From F23-B02 sp963590435 (lineage in GTDB: Bacteria > Bacillota > Clostridia > Oscillospirales > Oscillospiraceae): a stretch of 21,296 nucleotides of DNA. A program made the position numbers and the translations under genes. The notes below the pieces were generated by a model, which saw only the letters and a program-made list of their open reading frames with translations, was not told the origin of the DNA and made no database searches. The stretch lies in NCBI GenBank assembly GCA_963590435.1, contig CAVAPG010000021.1:1-21296 (forward strand). The letters run 5' to 3'. This document shows, piece after piece, positions 6,824-13,665 of the stretch. Every line of letters begins with the position of its first letter. Position 1 is the stretch's first letter.

Positions 6824-6927
6824 GTGCCAGAGTAGGTCACGGCGCGTTAAGTGTCGGAGGATGGGAAGTCGTCTCCGAACGAAAGCTTAGTATTAAGCTG
6901 CGGTGCCGTGTCCGCATCCGCTGCCGC
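6824..6927 (+). ncRNA. THF (tetrahydrofolate) riboswitch aptamer
   Basis: The sequence carries the conserved cores of the folT-type THF riboswitch: AGAGTAGG, then GCGCGTTAAGTGTCGGAGG, ATGGGAAGTCGTCTCCGAAC, GAAAGC, TGCGGTG and the final GCATCCGCTG. The folds agree. P1 pairs 6824-6830 with 6921-6927 (one C-C mismatch). P2 pairs GGTCACGGC with GCCGTGTCC (one mismatch). P3 pairs CGGAG with CTCCG. A further hairpin is AGCTTA-GTAT-TAAGCT. It lies directly upstream of a folate transporter gene, the classical location. These riboswitches bind reduced folates and repress uptake when folate is plentiful. It sits in the gap after the formate channel gene with no clear promoter of its own, so it may act within a longer mRNA. 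Confidence 0.93.
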
Positions 6928-6941
6928 TTAAAGAGTTTTTT

Positions 6942-6977
6942 CTCCTTTTGTGGCAACTGTCACGAAAGGAGTTTTTT
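6942..6977 (+). promoter_or_regulatory. riboswitch expression platform: hairpin that holds the folT ribosome-binding site and ends in a U-run
   Basis: CTCCTTTTGTG (6942-6952) pairs with CACGAAAGGAG (6961-6971) across an 8-nt loop: 11 pairs, one of them a G-U wobble. The 3' arm contains the Shine-Dalgarno sequence AAAGGAG. It is followed by six T and then at once by the folT ATG at 6978. The element could thus block translation or terminate transcription. A competing pairing is possible between AAAGAG just upstream (6929-6934) and the CTCCTTT arm, which would free the ribosome-binding site. Confidence 0.75.
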
Positions 6978-7511
6978 ATGAAAGCAAAGCAAATGGCGAC
7001 CGATTCCATGCTTGCCGCAATGTGCGCGGTGCTCGGCACGGTTTCCATCGATCTCGGCAACATCAAGGTCACGCTCGAGAGCATCCCCGTTATCATCGGC
7101 GCGATGCTTTTCGGTCCCTGCGACGGAGCGATAATCGGCTTTGTCGGAACATTCGTTTATCAGATAATCCGCTACGGCGTTTCGGTCACGACTCTTCTGT
7201 GGATGCTGCCGTATGTCGTCTGCGGCATTATTGTCGGCGCATATACGAAGCGCCGCGGCTTTAATCTCAGGCACGGGCAGACGATTTTCATCGTCATCTT
7301 GGCAGAGCTTGTCGTAACCACGCTGAACACAGGCGTAATGTACATCGACAGCGTCATCTACGGCTACTACTCGGCGGTCTATATCTTCGGCGCAATTTTC
7401 CTGAGATACATCGTCTGCGTTGCCAAGGCCGCCGCAACGGGCGTTCTCCTGCCACCGCTTATTGACACGCTCAAAAGCCGGGTGCTTATCGGAAAAGAGG
7501 TCAGACAATGA
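6978..7511 (+). CDS. folT: folate ECF transporter S component
   Basis: FolT is the substrate-binding membrane subunit of an energy-coupling-factor transporter. It captures folate and works with shared EcfA/A'/T subunits, which are not in this window. The start at 6978 gives 177 residues, normal for S components, and follows AAAGGAG with a six-base spacer; an in-frame upstream start at 6903 lies inside the riboswitch. The N-terminal helix MKAKQMATDSMLAAMCAVLG, the segment GNIKVTLESIPVIIGAMLFG with PCDGAIIGFVGTFVYQ, and about six hydrophobic stretches fit the family. The preceding THF riboswitch independently supports folate as substrate. The stop overlaps the next start (ATGA), so uptake and polyglutamylation, which traps folate in the cell, are translationally coupled. 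Expression should fall when reduced folates are abundant. Confidence 0.93.
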   Translation: MKAKQMATDSMLAAMCAVLGTVSIDLGNIKVTLESIPVIIGAMLFGPCDGAIIGFVGTFVYQIIRYGVSVTTLLWMLPYVVCGIIVGAYTKRRGFNLRHGQTIFIVILAELVVTTLNTGVMYIDSVIYGYYSAVYIFGAIFLRYIVCVAKAAATGVLLPPLIDTLKSRVLIGKEVRQ

Positions 7512-9307
7512 CGGCATCGGAAGCAATAGAATACATAGAAAGCCGCGGCTGGAGCAAAACACGCCTCGGACTTGACCGCACGCGCGAGCTGCTGTCGAGA
7601 ATCGGCAGTCCGCACAAAAAGCTGCGCTTTATCCACGTTGCCGGAACAAACGGCAAGGGCTCAACCTGCGCAATGCTCGCATCCGTCCTTCAATGCGCCG
7701 GTTTTACAACAGGACTGTACACCTCGCCGTACATCAATCGCTTCAACGAGCGGATGCAGATAAACGGCAAAATGATCTCCGATGAAAAGCTTGCCGAGCT
7801 CACCGAGCTTATCCGCCCCAAGGTCGAAAGCATGGCTGACCACCCCAGCCAGTTTGAGATAGTAACAGCCATAGCGATGCAGTTTTTCCTTGACGGAGGA
7901 TGCGATATTGTAGTTCTCGAAACGGGCATGGGTGGCGAGCTTGACAGCACAAACGTCATAGACGCACCCGAGGCGGCGGTCATCACGAACATCGGACTTG
8001 AGCACACCGAATACCTCGGCGACACAATCGGGCAGATTGCTTCGGCAAAAGCCGGTATTATAAAACACGGCACAACGGCTGTGTGCTACCGCTGCTCTCC
8101 GGAAGCGGAGACGGTCTTCGAGCGCGTCTGCCGTGATAAGGGCGTTGAGCTTATAAAAGCTGACTTTGACGGCATAAAGCCTATATCGCACGACCTTGAC
8201 GGTCAGCGTTTTTCGTGGCATGAGTTTTATAATCTCAGTCTGCCGCTTCTGGGTGAGCATCAGCTCAAAAACGCCGCGATTGCGCTTGAAACACTTCTGC
8301 TTCTGCGTCGGAAGGGTTGGGACATATCCGATGAGGACATCAGAGTGGGACTTGGCAGAACGAAATGGCCCGCGCGCCTTGAAAAGCTCGGCTCTGACCC
8401 TGTTTTTCTGGTTGACGGTGCGCACAATCCTCAATGCATGTCCGCGCTGTCGGCATGCCTGCGCGATTCGTTTGCAGGTCAAAAGCTCTGCTTTATCCTC
8501 GGCATTCTTGCCGACAAGGATTATACGCTCATGACGGATATGCTCCTGCCTCACATGGGTCGGGTTTTCTGCGTAACGCCCGACAGTCCGCGCGCCCTTC
8601 CTGCCGCGGAGCTTACAAAGCTCCTGACCGGTCTCGGCATAAATGCGGAAGCCTCTGATTCTGTTCACGACGCCGTCAGAGGGGCGCTCTCCTCCGGTCT
8701 TCCCTGCGTTGCCTGCGGCTCACTGTATATGGCAGGTGCTGTCCGTCAGGCCTATTTTGAAGAAAGGCGCCGCATTATGCGAAAGGCATGCATAGCCGAG
8801 CGCAAGGCGATGGATGAAAACCGTCGCCGCGAGAAAAGCGAGAAGATATCTCAGCGCATCCGTGAGAGCGAGCCGTATAAATCGGCAAAAACGGTCATGA
8901 TATACAACGCAATGCCCGGAGAGGTCGAGCTTTATCTTGTCGATGCGGAAAAACGCTTTGCCTATCCGCGCTGTGTCGGCGACGGCATAATGAACGCGTA
9001 CATCCCCAAAAGCGATGACGAGTGGGAGCGCGGCGCATACGGCATAAAAGAGCCGTCCGACATCGCCGAAAATCTCATATCCCCCGATGAGATTGATCTG
9101 ATTATCTGCCCCTGCAGCTGCTTTGATGCATACGGCGGCCGTCTCGGCATGGGCAAGGGATATTACGACCGTTTCCTGCCACAGTGCGTCAACGCGCACA
9201 TTGCCGCCGCCGCATTTGAGCTTCAGCGCGTCGGCAGTGTCCTGCCCGAGGAATGGGATGTCCCGATGCAGTCCGTATTCACAGAGGAAAAATGTTATAT
9301 TTTTTAG
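7508..9307 (+). CDS. folC: fusion of folylpolyglutamate synthase (FolC) and 5-formyl-THF cyclo-ligase
   Basis: Residues 1 to about 420 are a complete FolC: the ATP loop HVAGTNGKGSTC (43-54), the segment GLEHTEYLG with AKAGIIK, and DGAHNP (303-308). It adds glutamates to folates and may also act as dihydrofolate synthase. Residues 424-599 form a 5-formyl-THF cyclo-ligase domain beginning MRKACIAERKAMDENRRREK and carrying the signature GRLGMGKGYYDRFL (around 547-555). That enzyme returns 5-formyl-THF to methenyl-THF using ATP. No stop separates the two halves, so this is one long polypeptide, although an internal ATG at 8777 after AAAGG could also yield the second domain alone. The 176-residue cyclo-ligase part is slightly shorter than free-standing enzymes. 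The gene overlaps folT by 4 bp and shares control by the THF riboswitch. A strong terminator follows. Confidence 0.93.
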   Translation: MTASEAIEYIESRGWSKTRLGLDRTRELLSRIGSPHKKLRFIHVAGTNGKGSTCAMLASVLQCAGFTTGLYTSPYINRFNERMQINGKMISDEKLAELTELIRPKVESMADHPSQFEIVTAIAMQFFLDGGCDIVVLETGMGGELDSTNVIDAPEAAVITNIGLEHTEYLGDTIGQIASAKAGIIKHGTTAVCYRCSPEAETVFERVCRDKGVELIKADFDGIKPISHDLDGQRFSWHEFYNLSLPLLGEHQLKNAAIALETLLLLRRKGWDISDEDIRVGLGRTKWPARLEKLGSDPVFLVDGAHNPQCMSALSACLRDSFAGQKLCFILGILADKDYTLMTDMLLPHMGRVFCVTPDSPRALPAAELTKLLTGLGINAEASDSVHDAVRGALSSGLPCVACGSLYMAGAVRQAYFEERRRIMRKACIAERKAMDENRRREKSEKISQRIRESEPYKSAKTVMIYNAMPGEVELYLVDAEKRFAYPRCVGDGIMNAYIPKSDDEWERGAYGIKEPSDIAENLISPDEIDLIICPCSCFDAYGGRLGMGKGYYDRFLPQCVNAHIAAAAFELQRVGSVLPEEWDVPMQSVFTEEKCYIF

Positions 9308-9320
9308 TTTCGCCGGACGC

Positions 9321-9353
9321 AAAAATCCTGCACTGAATCAGTGCAGGATTTTT
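9321..9353. terminator. bidirectional terminator between the folate genes and the aquaporin gene
   Basis: A perfect inverted repeat (AAAAATCCTGCACTGA, one central base, then its complement) ends in TTTTT on both strands. It lies 13 bp after the fused folC gene and 30 bp after the convergent aquaporin gene, so it can end transcripts from either side. Confidence 0.92.
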
Positions 9354-9383
9354 CGGTTTTTATCTTATTGTCAGTGCTTTTTA

Positions 9384-10043
9384 TCAGTCTTTTTCCGCGT
9401 CCGATGCGAGCAGCTTCCAGACGAGGGCTGCAAGTGCGCCGCCGACAAGAGGTGCAACTATGAACACCCAGACGCAGCTGAGTGCGTCTCCGCCCATGAA
9501 CAGAGCAGGGCCGATGCTGCGCGCGGGATTGACGCTTGTTCCGGTAAACGGAATGCCCAGCAGGTGGATAAGCACAAGCGTAAGTCCGATGACGAGGCCG
9601 GCAAGCTTTCCGTTGCCTATCTTCGATGTTACGCCGAGGATGACGAGCACGAACACAAACGTCAGGATAACCTCAACAAGAAGGCTCAGTCCGATGCTTC
9701 CGTTATACAGTCCGTTGCAGCCGAGTCCCTTTTCGGTTCCGATAAGTGCCATGAGCACCGCCGCTCCGGCGATTGCGCCGAGAACCTGCGCGATGACATA
9801 ACCGACGAAGTCCTTTCCGCTCATTCTGCCTGCCAGCAGGCAGCCGAGGGACACTGCCGGGTTTACATGGCAGCCGGAGATATTGCCGATGGAATACGCC
9901 ATTGCAACAATGCACAGGCCGAAGGCGAGCGCCGTTGCAACATAGCCTGCCTCGGGAAATGCACATCCGGTCACGGCGGCAACGCCGCAGCCGAACAGTA
10001 CAAGCACAAATGTGCCGATAAATTCTGCGAGATACTTTTTCAT
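9384..10043 (-). CDS. aqpZ: AqpZ-type water channel (MIP family)
   Basis: The 219-residue membrane protein has both aquaporin signature loops: SGCHVNPAVS (NPA 61-63) and TGTSVNPARS (NPA 172-174). The selectivity-filter residues match E. coli AqpZ: Phe41, His160, Thr169 and Arg175 correspond to Phe43, His174, Thr183 and Arg189. That Phe/His/Thr/Arg set marks water-selective channels rather than glycerol facilitators. Six membrane helices are evident. GGGGAGG precedes the ATG at 10043. The gene is 55 bp downstream of tdk with no terminator between them, so it may be the last gene of a udk-tdk-aquaporin transcript ending at 9321-9353. A functional link to nucleoside kinases is not obvious. The A+T-rich gap could also hold its own promoter. 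Confidence 0.93.
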   Translation of the reverse strand: MKKYLAEFIGTFVLVLFGCGVAAVTGCAFPEAGYVATALAFGLCIVAMAYSIGNISGCHVNPAVSLGCLLAGRMSGKDFVGYVIAQVLGAIAGAAVLMALIGTEKGLGCNGLYNGSIGLSLLVEVILTFVFVLVILGVTSKIGNGKLAGLVIGLTLVLIHLLGIPFTGTSVNPARSIGPALFMGGDALSCVWVFIVAPLVGGALAALVWKLLASDAEKD

Positions 10044-10098
10044 TGTTTTCCTCCCCTTAAAATATAAATAAAATTTTAGCTTTGTCCGAATTGTTTTC

Positions 10099-10680
10099 TC
10101 ATGCCTTTTCCTGCTGCTTTATCCTGTTGACCCAGCATCGGTGGCACATGGCGACATAGCTGTCGTTGCCGCCGAGGAACACCTGATCGCCCTGCGTTAT
10201 AATCCTGCCCGATTCATCGATGCGGGCATTGACAGTCGCCTTGCGTCCGCAGGCGCAGACGGTTTTAATCTCGGTTATCGAGTCGGCAAGCTCCATAAGC
10301 CTGCGCGCACCGGGAAAGAAATGCGTAAGGAAATCCGTGCGCAGTCCGAAGCATAAAACAGGCAGGCATTCCTCATCGACAAGCTGCCGCAGCTGGTCGA
10401 TCTGCTCGGGCGTGAAAAACTGGGCCTCATCGGCAATGATTACATCGTGCTTGCCGGCCTTTGCGTAGGCCTGCGTTATGTCCTGATCCGGAGTTATAAT
10501 CTCCGCAGAGCGCTGCAGGCCGATTCGGCTGCGGACTATATCCGCTCCGTCGCGAGTGTCAACACTCGGCTTTATCAGCCACACGCTCATTCCGAGCTCT
10601 TCATAGTTAAACTGCGTTATCAGCGCCTGTGCCGATTTGGACGAGCCCATTGCGCCGTATTTGAAATAAAGCTTTGCCAT
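10099..10680 (-). CDS. tdk: thymidine kinase (type II)
   Basis: The enzyme phosphorylates thymidine and deoxyuridine with ATP for pyrimidine salvage. The start at 10680 gives 193 residues and follows AAGGAG seven bases upstream; an in-frame start at 10725 lies inside udk and lacks support. The P-loop GAMGSSKS is at 9-16, the Walker B-like DEAQFF at 84-89, and the structural zinc ligands are Cys142, Cys144, Cys179 and Cys182 (CACG and CHRC). These fit the bacterial and human cytosolic TK1-like family. The gene begins 10 bp after the udk stop, so the two pyrimidine nucleoside kinases are co-transcribed. Across the divergent intergenic region lie deoD and a nucleoside importer, giving a coherent salvage locus. 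Confidence 0.95.
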   Translation of the reverse strand: MAKLYFKYGAMGSSKSAQALITQFNYEELGMSVWLIKPSVDTRDGADIVRSRIGLQRSAEIITPDQDITQAYAKAGKHDVIIADEAQFFTPEQIDQLRQLVDEECLPVLCFGLRTDFLTHFFPGARRLMELADSITEIKTVCACGRKATVNARIDESGRIITQGDQVFLGGNDSYVAMCHRCWVNRIKQQEKA

Positions 10681-10690
10681 GTCAGTCTCC

Positions 10691-11317
10691 TTAATTTTTC
10701 GCAAGATGCGCACGCACGCGCTCAAGCACCATATCCAGGGCGACCTGATTGTGTCCGCCCTCGGGAATAATTATATCCGCCTTGCGCTTTGACGGCTCAA
10801 CGAACTGCTCGTGCATCGGCTTGACGGTGGATAAATATTGGTTTACGACGCTCTCAAGACTTCTGCCGCGGTCGCGCACATCGCGCACTATTCGCCGGAG
10901 AATGCGCACATCGGCATCGGTGTCGACATATATCTTAATATCCATCAGGTCGCACAGCTCCTGGCTCTGGAATATCAGCAGCCCCTCAACTATGATAACT
11001 CGTGATGGCTTTACCGTCACGGTTTTCTCCGCCCTGTCGTGAATCGTATAATCATAGGTCGGGCAGTGAATCGTCTCGCCGCGGCGGAGCTTTTTCAGAT
11101 CCTCGACCAGCAGCTCGGTGTCAAAGGCATCGGGGTGGTCGTAATTGAGCTTTGCGCGCTCCTCATAGCTCATACCGTGATGGGCCTTGTAATAATTGTC
11201 ATGATAGATAACGCTGACATTTCCGCCGAAGTGCTGCACAATCTTGCGCGTGATTGTCGTCTTGCCGCTGCCGGTTCCTCCGGCAATGCCGATGACTATA
11301 ATACTGCCGTCTTTCAT
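10691..11317 (-). CDS. udk: uridine/cytidine kinase
   Basis: Udk phosphorylates uridine and cytidine. The start at 11317 (MKDGSIIVIGIAGGTG) gives 208 residues, typical for the family, with GGGAG seven bases upstream; the in-frame start at 11380 overlaps the predicted promoter and is rejected. The P-loop GGTGSGKTT is at 13-21, followed by YHDNYYK and NYDHPDAFD, and later VEGLLIF and RRIVRDVRDRGRS, all characteristic of bacterial uridine kinases. It is the first gene of the minus-strand operon with tdk and possibly the aquaporin. A promoter and two inverted repeats lie in the 180-bp gap it shares with the divergent deoD gene, so the two directions may be co-regulated. Confidence 0.95.
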   Translation of the reverse strand: MKDGSIIVIGIAGGTGSGKTTITRKIVQHFGGNVSVIYHDNYYKAHHGMSYEERAKLNYDHPDAFDTELLVEDLKKLRRGETIHCPTYDYTIHDRAEKTVTVKPSRVIIVEGLLIFQSQELCDLMDIKIYVDTDADVRILRRIVRDVRDRGRSLESVVNQYLSTVKPMHEQFVEPSKRKADIIIPEGGHNQVALDMVLERVRAHLAKN

Positions 11318-11348
11318 ATCCGCTCTCCCGTATATTTTTGTTTTCTCT

Positions 11349-11377
11349 ATATTACCACATCGTCCCGCTCGGTACAA
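11349..11377 (-). promoter_or_regulatory. predicted promoter of udk-tdk
   Basis: On the minus strand TTGTAC (11377-11372) and TAATAT (11354-11349) are 17 bp apart, placing the start about 25 bp before the udk ATG. The hexamers are only partly consensus. Confidence 0.45.
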
Positions 11378-11409
11378 CATTTATATGTTCCGTTTGGCGT
11401 CCCCAAACG
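11376..11409. repeat. two inverted repeats in the udk/deoD divergent region
   Basis: AACAT-TTAT-ATGTT at 11376-11389 touches the udk -35 element. CGTTTGG-CGTCC-CCAAACG at 11391-11409 has perfect 7-bp arms and ends 11 bp before the deoD -35 element. Their location between two divergent promoters makes them candidate operators. Confidence 0.45.
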
Positions 11410-11420
11410 CTCGCCGATGC

Positions 11421-11449
11421 TTGACTAAGCCCGCTCTTGCGGCTATAAT
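11421..11449 (+). promoter_or_regulatory. predicted strong sigma-A promoter of deoD
   Basis: TTGACT at 11421-11426 and a perfect TATAAT at 11444-11449 are 17 bp apart. Transcription would begin near 11456, giving a leader of about 42 nt. Confidence 0.8.
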
Positions 11450-11497
11450 TTCAGTGTATTTCATGAAAACATCATAGTGTTTTTAGGAGGAAAAACT

Positions 11498-12226
11498 ATG
11501 CCTATTCCCACTCCGCATATAGCGGCAAAAAAAGAGGATATCGCAAAAACCGTCCTCATGCCGGGAGATCCGCTCAGAGCAAAATTCATCGCAGAGACAT
11601 TTCTGGAAAATCCCGTACTCGTCAATAACGTCCGCGGCGTTCAGGGTCACACGGGCACCTGGAAGGGCGTCCCCGTGACTGTTATGGCAAGCGGCATGGG
11701 CATACCAGCCATCGGCATATACAGCTGGGAGCTTTATAATTTCTATGATGTGGACAATATTATCCGCATCGGCTCGGCAGGCGCACTGCGTGATGATCTT
11801 CAGCTTATGGACATTGTCGCCGGTCAGGCCGCCTGCACGGACTCGAACTTTGCCCATCAGTTCGAGCTCAACGGAACATTTGCACCCATCGCAGATTATA
11901 CGCTTCTGAGCACCGCCGTCAGCGCGGCAAAGGAGCACGGCGTTGAGCTTAAGGTCGGAAACATTCTCTCGAGCGACAATTTCTATTCCCCCGCCGGCTG
12001 CGACAGCAGCGACAAGTGGCGCGACATGGGCGTTCTGGCAGTTGAAATGGAAGCGGCCGGACTTTATCTCAACGCCGCCAAGGCCGGAAAGAGAGCCCTG
12101 TGCATCTGCACGATATCCGACCATATATACCGCGACGAGGCATTGTCCTCGGAGGAAAGACAGCTGTCCTTCACTCAAATGATGGAGATAGCCCTTGACA
12201 CCGCCGTCAAAATGAACGAGCTGTAA
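11498..12226 (+). CDS. deoD: purine-nucleoside phosphorylase (DeoD type)
   Basis: The enzyme splits purine (deoxy)ribonucleosides with phosphate into base and (deoxy)ribose-1-phosphate. The start at 11498 follows AGGAGG seven bases upstream and gives 242 residues, close to the hexameric DeoD length. Visible motifs include MPIPTPHIAA with the conserved His7, MPGDPLRAKF (phosphate loop, 21-30), IRIGSAGAL, VEMEAAGLY and TISDHIYRDE holding the catalytic Asp. An in-frame upstream start at 11477 would skip the good ribosome-binding site. It is the first gene of the plus-strand salvage segment; the importer lipoprotein gene follows after 157 bp with its own promoter. No clear terminator separates them, so partial read-through is possible. 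Confidence 0.95.
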   Translation: MPIPTPHIAAKKEDIAKTVLMPGDPLRAKFIAETFLENPVLVNNVRGVQGHTGTWKGVPVTVMASGMGIPAIGIYSWELYNFYDVDNIIRIGSAGALRDDLQLMDIVAGQAACTDSNFAHQFELNGTFAPIADYTLLSTAVSAAKEHGVELKVGNILSSDNFYSPAGCDSSDKWRDMGVLAVEMEAAGLYLNAAKAGKRALCICTISDHIYRDEALSSEERQLSFTQMMEIALDTAVKMNEL

Positions 12227-12284
12227 ATTTATTCTTATCTGCGTGTATATCGCGTGCATAATTGGACAAAATGCTAAATTATAC

Positions 12285-12314
12285 TTGCCTTGCCTATTAT
12301 GGAAGTGGTATACT
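12285..12314 (+). promoter_or_regulatory. predicted promoter of the nucleoside-binding lipoprotein gene
   Basis: TTGCCT at 12285-12290 and an extended -10 element TGGTATACT (hexamer 12309-12314) are 18 bp apart. A small GGCGC/GCGCC hairpin lies in the leader at 12331-12344. Confidence 0.6.
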
Positions 12315-12325
12315 ATGCATAGTAT
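12310..12325. promoter_or_regulatory. 16-bp perfect palindrome over the -10 element
   Basis: ATACTATGCATAGTAT is its own reverse complement and covers most of the -10 hexamer and the expected transcription start. This is the standard position of a repressor operator. The regulator is not in this window. Confidence 0.6.
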
Positions 12326-12383
12326 GCGATGGCGCGGCAGCGCCCTCGCGCGCAAAACCCAAAAATTTTACGGAGGAAAAAAC

Positions 12384-13520
12384 ATGAAAAGATTTTTAGC
12401 ACTGCTCATGGCTCTGTGCATGGTCTTCGCTCTTTGCGCATGTGGTGGTACCAATGACAAAGACACCGCTGATGACACCGACACAGAAGCCGCAATGAAG
12501 GTCGCAATGATCACCGACTACGGCGACATCACCGACCAGTCCTTCAACCAGACCACTTATGAGGCCTGCAAGGACTACTGCTCCGAAAACAGCATCGACT
12601 TCAACTACTACAAGCCCGCATCCGATGCTGACGCAGACCGCGTTGCAATGATCGAGAAGGCAATCACCGACGGCTACAACGTTATCGTAATGCCCGGCTA
12701 CGCTTTCGCAAACGCAATCAAAGAGACTGTCGGAACTTACCCCGATGTTAAGTTCGTTGCTCTGGACGTCGGCTCCGGCGACCTCGGCGATGACTTCGAG
12801 GTTCCCTCCAATCTCTACTGCGCAGTTTACCAGGAAGAGCTGTGCGGCTACATGGCCGGTTACGCAGCAGTTAAGCTCGGCTACGAGCAGCTCGGCTTCC
12901 TCGGCGGCATGGCAGTTCCCGCAGTTGTCCGTTACGGATATGGCTTCGTCCAGGGCGCAAACGCAGCAGCTGTTGACATGAACAAGGCCGACAAGGTTTC
13001 CGTCAAGTATGTTTACGGCAACCTGTTCAAGGCTGACCCCGCAATCACCGCTGTTATGGATACCTGGTATGCTGACGGCACTCAGGTAGTCTTCGCTTGC
13101 GGCGGCGGTATCTATGCATCCGCAGCAGAAGCAGCAGCAAAGGTTGAAGGCGCAAAGGTTATCGGCGTTGACGTTGACCAGGCCGGCATCATCGACGGTG
13201 CATACGGCGAAGGCATGACCGTTACTTCCGCTATGAAGGGTCTTGCTCCCACTGTTAAGACCGTTCTGGCTGCTATCTCTGCCGACAAGTGGGCAGACTT
13301 CGGCGGCAAGATCGAGACTCTCGGCCTCGTTTCCGAGAACCCCGAAGAGAACTACGTACAGATTCCTATGGACAGCACCCAGTGGAGCGATGACTTCACT
13401 CAGGATGACTACAAAGAGCTCGTTGCCGCAATGTTCAACGGCGACGTCACTGTAGACAACTCCACAGAAGCAATGCCGAAGACCGACATCACCGTCACCA
13501 CCTTCGACAACATTCTGTAA
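12384..13520 (+). CDS. BMP-family nucleoside-binding lipoprotein of an ABC importer
   Basis: This is the extracellular substrate-binding protein of the importer encoded downstream. The start at 12384 follows GGAGG seven bases upstream and gives 378 residues. The signal peptide MKRFLALLMALCMVFALCAC ends in a lipobox with Cys20. The mature part fits the basic membrane protein/PnrA family: KVAMITDYGDITDQSFNQ, NVIVMPGYAFANAI, EELCGYMAGYAAVKLGY, LGFLGGMAVP and KVIGVDVDQAG. PnrA-like proteins bind purine and other nucleosides, which fits the deoD/udk/tdk setting. Codon use is far more restricted than in neighbours (nearly always GAC, AAC, TTC, AAG, GCA, GTT), a sign of very high expression. A terminator directly after it and a separate promoter for the ATPase probably keep this protein in excess over the membrane parts. 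Confidence 0.92.
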   Translation: MKRFLALLMALCMVFALCACGGTNDKDTADDTDTEAAMKVAMITDYGDITDQSFNQTTYEACKDYCSENSIDFNYYKPASDADADRVAMIEKAITDGYNVIVMPGYAFANAIKETVGTYPDVKFVALDVGSGDLGDDFEVPSNLYCAVYQEELCGYMAGYAAVKLGYEQLGFLGGMAVPAVVRYGYGFVQGANAAAVDMNKADKVSVKYVYGNLFKADPAITAVMDTWYADGTQVVFACGGGIYASAAEAAAKVEGAKVIGVDVDQAGIIDGAYGEGMTVTSAMKGLAPTVKTVLAAISADKWADFGGKIETLGLVSENPEENYVQIPMDSTQWSDDFTQDDYKELVAAMFNGDVTVDNSTEAMPKTDITVTTFDNIL

Positions 13521-13539
13521 TTTCCCGAAAACCATTTAA

Positions 13540-13569
13540 GGGCAGGCGAAAATCGCCTGTCCTTTTTTT
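13540..13569 (+). terminator. terminator/attenuator after the binding-protein gene
   Basis: GGGCAGGCGA and TCGCCTGTCC form a 10-bp stem (one G-T wobble) with an AAA loop, followed by seven T. It separates the abundant binding protein from the rest of the transporter. Confidence 0.9.
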
Positions 13570-13578
13570 ATATTTTAA

Positions 13579-13607
13579 TTGCAATGCACCCCTTATTATT
13601 GTATAAT
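13579..13607 (+). promoter_or_regulatory. predicted promoter of the transporter ATPase operon
   Basis: TTGCAA at 13579-13584 and TATAAT at 13602-13607 are 17 bp apart, directly after the terminator, so the ATPase and permeases can be transcribed independently. Confidence 0.65.
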
Positions 13608-13665
13608 TAACCATTAACAATATGCAACGCAAAGTACTTCACATACGAAAGGGGAGATTCGGGTT

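Noticed and set aside
7661..8668. A 335-codon minus-strand frame inside the folC fusion
   Set aside because: It lies opposite conserved FolC motifs and resembles no family.
9123..10067. A 314-codon plus-strand frame spanning the terminator at 9321 and the aquaporin gene
   Set aside because: It crosses a strong terminator and is antisense to a clear aquaporin.
12396..13535. A 379-codon open frame on the minus strand opposite the binding-protein gene
   Set aside because: It is a by-product of the strong codon bias of the real gene on the plus strand, has no family-like motifs and lacks a ribosome-binding site.
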